Positions 1-8,205 of a stretch of DNA of 36,927 nt are shown here, piece after piece. The notes beneath the pieces are model-generated. The model had not been told where the DNA came from, did no database searches, and was given only the letters and a program-made list of their open reading frames with translations. Within the stretch, counting starts at the first letter, position 1, and every line of letters starts with the position of its first letter. Source of the DNA: Planctomycetota bacterium. Lineage in GTDB: Bacteria; Planctomycetota; JACOTG01; JAJDCM01. The translations under genes and the position numbers were made by a program. The stretch lies in contig JAJDCM010000178.1 in assembly GCA_029260825.1 (NCBI GenBank), positions 1 to 36,927 on the forward strand. The letters run 5' to 3'.

Positions 1-2147
1 CGCCGTTGCGTCCGGAGGAGGCGGGGTATGCGAATCCGGTCAATGTCCGGATTCATCTCCATCCCGGAGCTCCCACCGAGCGAATCGAAAGCCTCAGTCA
101 TCGCATTGCGGTTCGGCCGGCCGGGAAACATTCCCGGGAGATCGAACTTGCCGCGGGAATGGAACCGGCTCGAAAGGACTTTGTTCTCGAATGGCGGCTC
201 GAAGCGAGCCATGAACCTCGAAGCCTCGTGTTCACCGAGAGGGTGGATGGAGAAACTTACGTTCTACTTCACGTCCTCCCGCCGACCGGTGGAATGGAGG
301 CGGGGGTGGTGCCGCGAGACCTCTTGTTCGTTCTCGATACCTCGGGCTCGATGAGCGGAGCCTCCATCCAACAGGCGAAGGAGGCGGTGTCGCTCGCTCT
401 TGCGCTACTGCGCAGGAACGATCGGTTCAACATCATTCAGTTCAACGATGAATCATCTCGGCTTTTCCCCTCCCTGGTACCGGCAACCGGAGAGAGGATC
501 CGGCAGGCGCGAAAAGCGGTGGCGAGCCTGGAAGCGGAGGGAGGAACCGAGATGGTCCCCGCTCTTTCGGCGGCGCTGAGCGGCGAGGAGACGCCGGGGC
601 GACTCCGTCAGGTCGTCTTTCTGACCGATGGTGCGGTGGAAAACGAGACAGAGCTTTTCGAGATGATCTTGCAGAAGATCGGAAACACCCGGCTTTTTCC
701 CGTGGGGATCGGCTCCGCTCCTAACGGATTCTTGCTGCGCAAGGCGGCGGAACGAGGCCGTGGATGCTTCACGTTTATCGGGGAGGTGAGCGAAGTCCGT
801 CATCGTATGGAGGCGCTCTTTGAGAAGCTCTCCCACCCGGTCTTGACCGGTCTTGAGCTCACCCAGCACGGGGTGGACCAGGGAGAGATGTTCCCGAGGG
901 TCCTCCCTGACCTCTACCTCGACCAACCGCTCGTGGTGACGATGCGGGCGAACTCGTTACCGGAAGCGGTCACTTTGACCGGTCGGGTCGGTGGACGACC
1001 CTGGACCTTTCACGAGGCGTTGTCGCAAGAGCATCCCGTTCCCGGTGTTGCTTCGATCTGGGCGAGAAGCAAAATCGCGGCCCTTTCGGACTCTCTCCTG
1101 GAATCCGCGGATCCGGATTTGATTCGAAAAGACATCATCCAGGTGGGGCTGGCTCATCAGCTCGTGAGCAAGTACACAAGCTTCGTGGCGGTCGACGTGA
1201 CCCCGTCCGGTTCGGAGGGGGCGAGGTCTCATCAAAGGGTCATTCCCGCGAATATTCCCGAGGGGTGGGAGTTTGCAAAGCTTCTCGACGAGGCTCCGGT
1301 GAGGAAAGTGAGATGGGGGCGGGTCGATTGTTTTCTCACTCCTTCGGGAGGTCCTGAATCCTGTGGACTTCTGGGAGATACGGAATCTGTCGGGCCGTAT
1401 CCTCTGCTGTCCGTGGGGCAAGGGGCAACGCCAGGTCCTCTCTATCTATTCGTGGGAGCTCTTCTCCTCGGGGCGGGTTCGTGGTTTTGTTTTTTCTCTC
1501 GCTTTTATTCGCTCCGGCGGCCAGACGTTCTTTTCCTGTGTAGTCAGGCCTGGAAGAGGGATCGGAATCGGAGGAGGATCGAGCGCCTGAAGCTGGTCCT
1601 GGTCGGAGGGACTCTCATCGCGGGTGCTCTGTTCCTTGCTCGCGGGCTGTACATTCCCTTCAAGGCCGCCTTTGCCGATGCTCTCTTGCGTTCCTCGTGG
1701 GCGAGGACCCTTGGGGGTGAAGAGCAGGTCCGGCCCTGGCCATCAGCGGATACCCATACGGTGGGACGGCTCCGGGTTCCACGGCTGGGAATCGATCGCA
1801 TCGTTCTCGCGGGGGCGACAGGAAGAACTCTGGCTTTTGGGCCGGGCCACCTCGACGGAACGGCGGCGCCTGGTGATGCGGGAAACACTGTTCTTTGCGG
1901 TCATCGGGACACCCACTTCCGCTTTCTTGCTGATCTTGAGCCAGGAGATCGCATCTCGATGGAGGGCCGCGATGGTCGGGCGCGTTGCTATGTAGTTCGT
2001 GATCGCTCGATCGTCGATCATCGCCGAGCGGGGATCGAGCTCGACGTCGAGGACCCGACCCTCACTCTGGTCACTTGCTACCCGTTTGACGCCCTGGTTC
2101 CCGGAGGCCCCGACCGATTCGTTGTTCGAGCCGTGGAAGAGGGATAG
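1..2147 (+). CDS. VIT/vWA surface protein fused to class GN-type sortase (5'-partial)
   Basis: The frame is open to the left edge, and the first possible start (TTG at 6) falls inside the domain, so the true N-terminus lies outside the window. Numbering residues from position 6, the end of a VIT-like region is followed by a vWA domain with the MIDAS motif DTSGS (D111, S113, S115). A hydrophobic segment at about 479-500 ends in a basic stretch, and a second membrane segment lies near 530-550. The C-terminal sortase domain has the catalytic triad His633 (CGHRDTHF), Cys691 (TLVTCYPF) and Arg704 (GGPDRFVV). The sequence around RPWPSADTHTVGRLRVPRLG is typical of class GN sortases, which in marine proteobacteria are encoded next to a separate vWA target protein. 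Here both are one polypeptide. The expected sorting motif LPxTATP is replaced by VGQGATP. It probably sits in the inner membrane with the vWA and sortase domains outside the cytoplasm. Confidence 0.85.
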   Translation, partial: PLRPEEAGYANPVNVRIHLHPGAPTERIESLSHRIAVRPAGKHSREIELAAGMEPARKDFVLEWRLEASHEPRSLVFTERVDGETYVLLHVLPPTGGMEAGVVPRDLLFVLDTSGSMSGASIQQAKEAVSLALALLRRNDRFNIIQFNDESSRLFPSLVPATGERIRQARKAVASLEAEGGTEMVPALSAALSGEETPGRLRQVVFLTDGAVENETELFEMILQKIGNTRLFPVGIGSAPNGFLLRKAAERGRGCFTFIGEVSEVRHRMEALFEKLSHPVLTGLELTQHGVDQGEMFPRVLPDLYLDQPLVVTMRANSLPEAVTLTGRVGGRPWTFHEALSQEHPVPGVASIWARSKIAALSDSLLESADPDLIRKDIIQVGLAHQLVSKYTSFVAVDVTPSGSEGARSHQRVIPANIPEGWEFAKLLDEAPVRKVRWGRVDCFLTPSGGPESCGLLGDTESVGPYPLLSVGQGATPGPLYLFVGALLLGAGSWFCFFSRFYSLRRPDVLFLCSQAWKRDRNRRRIERLKLVLVGGTLIAGALFLARGLYIPFKAAFADALLRSSWARTLGGEEQVRPWPSADTHTVGRLRVPRLGIDRIVLAGATGRTLAFGPGHLDGTAAPGDAGNTVLCGHRDTHFRFLADLEPGDRISMEGRDGRARCYVVRDRSIVDHRRAGIELDVEDPTLTLVTCYPFDALVPGGPDRFVVRAVEEG

Positions 2148-2183
2148 GTCCATGTCTCCCGCTTCTTTTTGGGTTCTTCCCCG

Positions 2184-3707
2184 TTACGCCGGCCCGTTTC
2201 CGTATGCTTCGCGGAAGGCTTTCTCCATTCCATCGACTTCTTCATCGGATAGGAACTCGAACTGACCAGTGCGCTTGCCAGCGGACAATCGACCGCTATT
2301 CTGAAAGCAGAACCGGATGAACAGATCGATCTTTCGGTCCGGCATGTCGACGATGTGCTGGATGGCTTTCTTGGTCTCGTCATATCTGGCGAGGAAGGAG
2401 AGCTCTTCGACCAGCTCCGTGTCGATCGTGTTTTCGATGAATCCATAGAGGGCCTCGGCCTGAGGCGTCATATCGGGGTAGGCGTACCAGTTGAAGGTTT
2501 CATTCTCGACGGTCATACGCCCGCTCTCATCCAGCGAGTACTCGACAAGTGGCATGAGCGGTCGGGAGAAAGACTCCAGTGACGCATCGTAGTCGGTCGG
2601 TTTCTTTAGCATGGACGCCGAAACGGGAAACATGATTCCTTCCGGTGTCAGACCTTTTCGGGCGAGAATGTTGTGAATCAGGAAGCGATGGATTCGCCCG
2701 TTCCCGTCCTCGAATGGGTGAAGAAAGACAAATCCGTAAGCGACCGCCGCCGCGTGCGTCACGGGTGAGACATCACCTTCGTCCATTCGCTTGTGTGCCG
2801 CGATCAACCCGTTCATGAGTGTGGCCACATCTTCGGGCTTTGGACCAGCGAAGTGAACTTTTTCCCGCTGCCATTCCACGCTTTCCCCGACGTAGTTCTG
2901 GACCGTGCGGTAATCGGATTCCTTGAAGCGTGGATCGACGATCCGGTTCTGAAGATCGATCAGATGAGATTTTTCACAGAAGTCTTCTTTCTCTGCGAGA
3001 TGGAGCATCGAGATGAAGCGCTCTGTCCTTGTGGAGCTCGGCTTGATGTGCTCGATTTCGAAGGATGATTTCGTTTCCTTCGTGTAAAGGTAGCTCAGCG
3101 CCCGCTTCAGAAGTTCGGGGGAGTAGTCCGAGACCACGTTCCTGCACTTCTCGGTGAGGTCGACTTCTAGATAGCGTCGAAGAATCTCGGTCTTTCGAAT
3201 CATTGGACAGAATCCAGCTTCGCCCAAAAGGTTATCGTTTACCTTCTGTCTTCGGAATTGTCGGGGGGGTGCGACGGTGATGTATTGATCCGGATCGAGC
3301 AGGTTGATGTACCCGCCGGTTTTCAGGTCATCCAGGGGAAGGGTCGCTCCGGTCAGGAACTCGTAGAGGAACCAAAGACGGCGTGCGTACTTTCCCCGAG
3401 GCTTGGATTCGACGTACGCCGTGAGTTCCTCCTGAGGGGCAATTTGAAACACGCCGGCAAGGATGGCCAGGTTCGTTCCGTCGTACTTGAGAGCGAATTC
3501 GAGATGGTCACCCAAGGTGTTTCCTGGCCAATACCGGGATGGATAGGTTTCCTTGGTCAGCCCATCGACGGTGTCAACCCGGTGTGCCGTTCCGGATGAG
3601 ACTCGGGATTGGTGCCAGTTCGGGATGGCGTCCAGTTGATATCTGGCGATCAGGGCCAGGTAGCCCGCTGGCCTGGTTTTGCCGTCCTGTAAACTGGGCT
3701 CATTCAT
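2184..3707 (-). CDS. Fic family protein (probable AMP-transferase)
   Basis: This 507-residue protein carries the Fic signature HPFEDGNGRIHR at residues 330-341, with the catalytic His330. Fic enzymes usually transfer AMP from ATP to a hydroxyl of a target protein. Upstream, S215-x-x-x-E219 within SSFEIE fits the [ST]xxxE inhibitory helix that blocks ATP gamma-phosphate binding in class II (N-terminal) Fic proteins, so activity is probably self-restrained. The region after the Fic fold (about 400-507) looks like a helical, winged-helix-like tail; I cannot assign it. The ATG at 3705-3707 starts the frame, with a purine-rich GAGAAAAG upstream. It is convergent with the sortase fusion (36 bp gap) and has no antitoxin-like neighbour, so a toxin-antitoxin role is not supported. 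The target is unknown. Confidence 0.9.
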   Translation of the reverse strand: MNEPSLQDGKTRPAGYLALIARYQLDAIPNWHQSRVSSGTAHRVDTVDGLTKETYPSRYWPGNTLGDHLEFALKYDGTNLAILAGVFQIAPQEELTAYVESKPRGKYARRLWFLYEFLTGATLPLDDLKTGGYINLLDPDQYITVAPPRQFRRQKVNDNLLGEAGFCPMIRKTEILRRYLEVDLTEKCRNVVSDYSPELLKRALSYLYTKETKSSFEIEHIKPSSTRTERFISMLHLAEKEDFCEKSHLIDLQNRIVDPRFKESDYRTVQNYVGESVEWQREKVHFAGPKPEDVATLMNGLIAAHKRMDEGDVSPVTHAAAVAYGFVFLHPFEDGNGRIHRFLIHNILARKGLTPEGIMFPVSASMLKKPTDYDASLESFSRPLMPLVEYSLDESGRMTVENETFNWYAYPDMTPQAEALYGFIENTIDTELVEELSFLARYDETKKAIQHIVDMPDRKIDLFIRFCFQNSGRLSAGKRTGQFEFLSDEEVDGMEKAFREAYGNGPA

Positions 3708-3860
3708 GGACTTTTCTCGAAAAATGGGAATTGCAATGGAATTTTAGGTAATAAGCGTGACGAGTCAAGAAAAACGTGCTTTTGAATCCGGCTCACTTTG
3801 CTCACTCTGCCCGAAAAACCGGCTCCGGCATGGTAAAACGCGTTCAGATCATGCATCACG

Positions 3861-3884
3861 TAGAAAAATGCGATCGATGCATTT
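3861..3884 (-). terminator. weak intrinsic terminator after protease gene
   Basis: Read on the minus strand, AAATGC (3884-3879) pairs with GCATTT (3871-3866) around a 7-nt loop and runs into TTTTTCT. It lies about 58 bases after the stop of the C1A protease gene and so could end the kinase-protease operon. The stem is short and AT-rich. The same near-palindrome could instead be an operator upstream of the Fic gene. Confidence 0.3.
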
Positions 3885-3941
3885 CAGGCAAGAGTTCATC
3901 ACTCAATCCGGGTGAGATAAAGGGCTTCCCTCGTGTTTTGG

Positions 3942-5186
3942 TCACTTCTCGGGAATCAACCGCATCGCATCGATGCCAAGGAAGAAGTTGCTGGACCGTG
4001 GGCCTTTGCCAACCGACGAAAACCGTACTCGATTCCGCCCGGATTTGAGCTTCGCCACGCCAAGGTCAAGATCCCTGTACGGGTAGACCCTTCCGCCGTA
4101 GAGGTCGATAACTTCTCCAAGTTTTTTCCCGTTGATCCAGGTCTGGAGCTTGCCGAAGTCGGGGCCACAGGTTGCGTCCAGCTCGATTCGGAATCGGCCG
4201 GGCCTCTTGACCTTGAATTCGAGTTCCACGGAACCTTCTTTCTCCGAGCGGAAGAATAACTCGGAGCCGTTTCCCCAGAGTCCTTTTCCCCAGGGAGCCA
4301 TGGATTGAAGCATGGCCTCTCCCTTTTCCGTGGCAATCACCCGAAGCTCTTCGGCTTCGAGGATAAGCGGGAGCTTCCTTGGATTCGAAGGACTCGATGC
4401 GCGAAGTCCGACCGCGCTGTTCGCGTACTTCATCACGTATTCGTAGCTCAGGTGAGCATGCCCTTTTTCTCCCCAGGCTGTTCCAGCGCTGTTGCGAAAG
4501 ATGAAGACGCCGCCGCCCGGCAAATCCGGCTCGTTGCGATATCCGACGAAAAGAACGCTGTGACCGTCAAAGACTTCCTCATTCGGTGGGGTGTTGAAGA
4601 CCAGGTCTTTTGACATCTTGGGATCTTTGGGCCAGCGTAGCCCCACGGCGACCGGGTGTCCTGAGGCAAGTTCCTGCTTTGTCATTGCTACCTGGTCTTG
4701 GTCCAGTCCACCGTTGACATCCCAGCGTTTGATCCAGCGCTCTTTCCATTGGGTTCTGGTCTTTCCATCTTTGATGGCCTCCCGGGAAGGAGAGGCGACG
4801 GGGCCAGGCTCCAGGGAGTAGGGATACAGGCGATCCATGCAGAGTCCGAATTTTCTCAGGCCGCAAAGAGCCTCGTAGAACATTGCGGAGTCTCGGTCAA
4901 GCCCTGTGGCTTCGTTGGCCGCCCAGACGAGATATTCCGGGGAAAGGGGGGAGGCATTGCTTGGGTTCACAAGAGAGAGTTCGAATTCGGCAAGGGCAGT
5001 GATTGCAAAGAGTGAGCAGGTGTCCCGATGTCCCTGGTTCTTTGGAAGGAGACCAAGGCGATGGAAGGCAGGACGCAAGTCGACTTGATCCAGTGGTGAG
5101 AGCGATGCGCCGGATACGGTGACTCCGGGAAGGAGCAGGGGTGCGGCGAGAAGGACAAGGACTTTCAAGAGGGTCGTTTGTTTCAT
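3942..5186 (-). CDS. secreted papain-like (C1A) cysteine protease with C-terminal beta-sandwich
   Basis: From ATG at 5186 the protein has 414 residues and begins with a clear signal peptide (KQTTLLKVLVLLAAPLLLPG). A longer open frame exists upstream but lies antisense to the kinase gene, so this start was preferred. The catalytic residues of family C1A are visible: Gln51 and Cys57 in QGHRDTCSLFA, His209 in DGHSVLFVGY, and Asn232 in FRNSAGTAWGEKGH. The mature enzyme is expected in the periplasm or outside the cell. After about residue 270 a second domain, rich in beta strands and ending GIDAMRLIP, resembles carbohydrate-binding-type sandwich domains; its ligand is unknown. No long propeptide is seen between signal peptide and catalytic domain. 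The gene starts 22 bp after the kinase-FGE stop, so the two are probably co-transcribed. Confidence 0.85.
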   Translation of the reverse strand: MKQTTLLKVLVLLAAPLLLPGVTVSGASLSPLDQVDLRPAFHRLGLLPKNQGHRDTCSLFAITALAEFELSLVNPSNASPLSPEYLVWAANEATGLDRDSAMFYEALCGLRKFGLCMDRLYPYSLEPGPVASPSREAIKDGKTRTQWKERWIKRWDVNGGLDQDQVAMTKQELASGHPVAVGLRWPKDPKMSKDLVFNTPPNEEVFDGHSVLFVGYRNEPDLPGGGVFIFRNSAGTAWGEKGHAHLSYEYVMKYANSAVGLRASSPSNPRKLPLILEAEELRVIATEKGEAMLQSMAPWGKGLWGNGSELFFRSEKEGSVELEFKVKRPGRFRIELDATCGPDFGKLQTWINGKKLGEVIDLYGGRVYPYRDLDLGVAKLKSGRNRVRFSSVGKGPRSSNFFLGIDAMRLIPEK

Positions 5187-5208
5187 GTTCGATTGTCTCT
5201 TGAAAGAA

Positions 5209-7872
5209 TTAGTCGGTAATGTTTTTCGCCGGGCGAACCCCGAGGAAGTCGGCCCGAAGGTCTGGCGAAAATGTCGTGCGTCCTGCGCTTCGTGAGAATG
5301 GGGCGGTTGTTCCGAAACCGCCGCCACGCCCCACTCGTTGTCGACCTCCGGTGTGTTTGCGTTCTCCGGTTGCTGGGTCGGTGGGTTGACCGTAGCGTCC
5401 AATCCAATCCAGGCACCACTCCCAGACGTTTCCTTGCATGTCGTAGAGCCCGAATCGATTCGCTTTGAATTTGCCGATGGGAGCGTGGATGACGTATCCG
5501 TCGTCCAGATCTTCCTGGAATGGCCAGGTGGACGGGGCTCCATTTTTCTTGGCATAGGCGTCGGCTAGATTGGCTGATCCTTGAAGGGAAGATATTTCGT
5601 TTCCGGTTGAGTAGGCCGTTGTCGTGCCGGCCCGTGCCGCGTATTCCCATTGCGCCTCGGTGGGAAGAGATAAGGAAAGGCGGCCCATGACTTCGTGGCA
5701 ATCTTCCCAGCTCACCTGCTCCACCGGGTGGAGGCCCATGATGTGCTTTTTTTTCCGCGGGGAGGTCGGGTTCCTCTCTCGATAGTTCGGGTAGATGTAG
5801 CCGCTCGGGTTTTTCTCCACGAATCGCTCCCATTGGGCCTGAGTCATCTCGTATTTTGAGAGAAAGAAGGGCCTTAGCTTCACCTCGTGGACCGGACCTT
5901 CGTTCTTCTCTGCATTCTTGTCGTAGTTCTGTGCGTTCGGGTCCTTCTTCTGAGCTCCCATCCAAAAGGTTCCTCCGGGGATCAGCACGAAGACGATTCC
6001 CGTTTCGGTTGAAACCGTTAGCTTTCCGTCCTCGGTTCGTTCGGGGATCTCCCCGGTCTGAAAGTGGGCGAATTCCCAGAGTCCGGACAGGGGATCACGC
6101 CCGATGGGTGTGAGGCCGATTTGCGGCTTGATCGAGAGTCCGTTGTATTGGGGGCACTCCTTCCGGATCGAGGTAATGGCTTCTTCCCATTTCACCTCGA
6201 ACTTTTCGATGGTTTCGTAGCGTATGGTTCTGGCGAGCGCCAGGCGTTTCTCTACGTCTGCAATCGTTCCGCTCTTTGAGTTTGGGCTTGAAAAACCCTG
6301 GAGCTTGGTGACGAGCTCAAAGAGTATGTCGTGACGCCATTGCGTTTCCATCGTGTCGAATTTCCAGATGCCGATCTCCTTGTCTTTCTCCGATGGGTGG
6401 CTCGCCTGCTGGCGAAGATCGGCCAGGGACGTCTTGTGGAGGTCGATGTTTTCGGTGAGTGCGTTCGCTCTCCTCAGCCAATCCTCCAGGGCGGCGATTT
6501 TCTCGGGATGAGCAGGCCACAGGTCGGCCGCTTCTTCTTCGAGCTCCTGGAGACGCTTGATATCCGAGAGTCGGAGGACCTCATCTCGTTGCTGTTCCGC
6601 CTCCTCTCGCTGCTCCCGCTCGCGCCTCCGAGCGACAACAGCCTCGTTCTCTTTCTCCAGAGCGAGTTGTTCATTTTCTTGGGCGAGATCTCGTGCTTTG
6701 ACTGCGATTGTTTTTTGCTTGGCTTCGTTTTCCTTGGCTTCCTCTGCTCTCACCCAGAATATAGTACTCGTTACCCCTCCCGTCACGAGGAGAACGAAAA
6801 GCGAAAGTACTGAAGCGACCAGGCCTGCATTTTTTCGTGCGAACTTCTTCAGCCGGTAAACAGCGCTTGGCGGCCCTGCCAGGACAGGCTCATGATTCAG
6901 GTGTCGTTCGATGTCTGCCGCCAGGTCAGCTGCCGTCCCATATCTTCTGGCTCGATCTTTTTCGAGTGCTTTCATCGTGATCCAGTCAAGGTCACCTCGG
7001 ACCCGGCGCGTGAATGAGGGAGGCTCAAGCATGCCTTTTTGTGTCGCTCCTTGGGTGAGCGCCAGGCTCCCCAGGCGGGTGCTGGGCTTCTCGGGATATT
7101 CCTCACAGATGCGTTTTCGGATCGAGAGAATGGCTGCGACCTGGGCCGCCTCACGAAGGTCTTCGGTGTCGAAGGGAAGAGTGCCGGTGAGAAGTTGATA
7201 GAGAATGGCGCCGAGTGAGTAGATATCGGTTCTGGTATCGACGTCGAGGGCAGAAGGATCGACTTGCTCCGGACTCATGTACTCGGGTGTTCCAACCAAC
7301 ACGCCCTGTTCGGTGTAGAGGCTTTTTTCGGTGAGCTGTTGACCTCCAAGAGCTTTGGCCAGCCCGAAGTCGATAATCTTGGGAGTAGGCTTTCCTTCGT
7401 TTTCGGAAACGAGAATGTTGGACGGCTTGAGATCCCGGTGAATGACTGCTTTTTGGTGGGCGTGTTGGACCCCGTGACAGATTTCAATGAAGAGTTTGAG
7501 TCTGTCCTGGAGAGATAGTCTGTTGCGGTTGCAGTAATCGGTCAAGGAGAGGCCCTTGACATATTCCATGGCGAAGAAGGGTTGTCCTGGTTCCGTCGTT
7601 CCTGCTTCGAAAACAGTTGCGATACTCGGGTGGTCCATCAGAGCGAGTGCTTGACGTTCTGCTTCGAAACGGGCCAGGATCGCTTTGCTGCCCATCCCGG
7701 GTTTGATGAGTTTAAGAGCGACTCGACGACGAACGGGTTTTTCCTGTTCGGCGAGGTAGACGATGCCCATTCCACCCTCGCCGATGACGGAAAGGACTTT
7801 GTAGGGACCGATCTGCGCTGGCGCTGCAATTTGAGACGAGTCGCGTGTCGGTTTATTCTGGCTGTGAGTCAC
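5209..7872 (-). CDS. membrane Ser/Thr protein kinase fused to FGE-sulfatase-like domain
   Basis: The 887-residue protein starts at GTG (7870-7872). An N-terminal Hanks-type kinase has the glycine loop GEGGMG (31-36), Lys54 in VALK, HRDLKPSN with catalytic Asp147, DFG at 168-170 and a GTPEYMSPE activation segment, so it should be active. A transmembrane segment at about 350-374 is followed by a long charged coiled coil rich in Glu/Gln/Lys (about 376-470). From about residue 629 there is a formylglycine-generating-enzyme (SUMF1/PvdO) fold: IPGGTFWMG, SLPTEAQWEYAAR, YDMQGNVWEWC. The active-site cysteine region near the C-terminus reads RGGGFGTTAPFSRSAGR and lacks cysteines, so this domain probably binds a ligand rather than oxidising a sulfatase. 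The topology suggests an outside sensor and inside kinase. Kinase-FGE fusions are known in Planctomycetota. It is the first gene of an operon with the C1A protease. Confidence 0.92.
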   Translation of the reverse strand: MTHSQNKPTRDSSQIAAPAQIGPYKVLSVIGEGGMGIVYLAEQEKPVRRRVALKLIKPGMGSKAILARFEAERQALALMDHPSIATVFEAGTTEPGQPFFAMEYVKGLSLTDYCNRNRLSLQDRLKLFIEICHGVQHAHQKAVIHRDLKPSNILVSENEGKPTPKIIDFGLAKALGGQQLTEKSLYTEQGVLVGTPEYMSPEQVDPSALDVDTRTDIYSLGAILYQLLTGTLPFDTEDLREAAQVAAILSIRKRICEEYPEKPSTRLGSLALTQGATQKGMLEPPSFTRRVRGDLDWITMKALEKDRARRYGTAADLAADIERHLNHEPVLAGPPSAVYRLKKFARKNAGLVASVLSLFVLLVTGGVTSTIFWVRAEEAKENEAKQKTIAVKARDLAQENEQLALEKENEAVVARRREREQREEAEQQRDEVLRLSDIKRLQELEEEAADLWPAHPEKIAALEDWLRRANALTENIDLHKTSLADLRQQASHPSEKDKEIGIWKFDTMETQWRHDILFELVTKLQGFSSPNSKSGTIADVEKRLALARTIRYETIEKFEVKWEEAITSIRKECPQYNGLSIKPQIGLTPIGRDPLSGLWEFAHFQTGEIPERTEDGKLTVSTETGIVFVLIPGGTFWMGAQKKDPNAQNYDKNAEKNEGPVHEVKLRPFFLSKYEMTQAQWERFVEKNPSGYIYPNYRERNPTSPRKKKHIMGLHPVEQVSWEDCHEVMGRLSLSLPTEAQWEYAARAGTTTAYSTGNEISSLQGSANLADAYAKKNGAPSTWPFQEDLDDGYVIHAPIGKFKANRFGLYDMQGNVWEWCLDWIGRYGQPTDPATGERKHTGGRQRVGRGGGFGTTAPFSRSAGRTTFSPDLRADFLGVRPAKNITD

Positions 7873-8205
7873 GGAGTTGTTTTCTCAGTCGGTCAGCGGT
7901 GATGGGTTCCTGACACATGACGAATTGTCTCATTTTTCGGAAATTATGAAAGATACGATCCTGTCAGCATCGCGCCCATGCCGGGACAATCGGTGGATTC
8001 CCGGCTGCCGTGGAATCAACATCGGTCGCCGGCCTCACGGGAGTCTCCGTTCAGCCGAGTGAGATGGAGTCCAGGTGTGTTCACTGTGGCGGTGTCGTTC
8101 ATTTCATGGCATTGAAGTGGTTCGTTTTTCGGTAGAATTGATCGCTTCCAAGCTGCTGTTGGAGTGGAGCCTCATTGTCTTTTCTGAACTCAAGAGAGAA
8201 CATTC
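7873..8205. other. intergenic region between divergent genes
   Basis: This 333-bp stretch separates the divergent kinase-FGE gene and the solute-binding protein gene and should hold both promoters. A TTGAAG (8112-8117) and TAGAAT (8133-8138) pair faces the solute-binding gene, but the 15-bp spacer is shorter than usual, so it is only a weak candidate. I see no RNA gene, repeat or convincing small coding frame. Confidence 0.4.

Noticed and set aside
5221..5330. Diversity-generating retroelement variable region in the FGE-like domain
   Set aside because: Kinase-FGE proteins can be retroelement targets and the C-terminus is the usual variable site, but no reverse transcriptase gene or template repeat was seen in the window.
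5187..5555. N-terminal extension of the C1A protease
   Set aside because: The extra 123 codons are antisense to the kinase-FGE C-terminus and would bury the obvious signal peptide starting at 5186.
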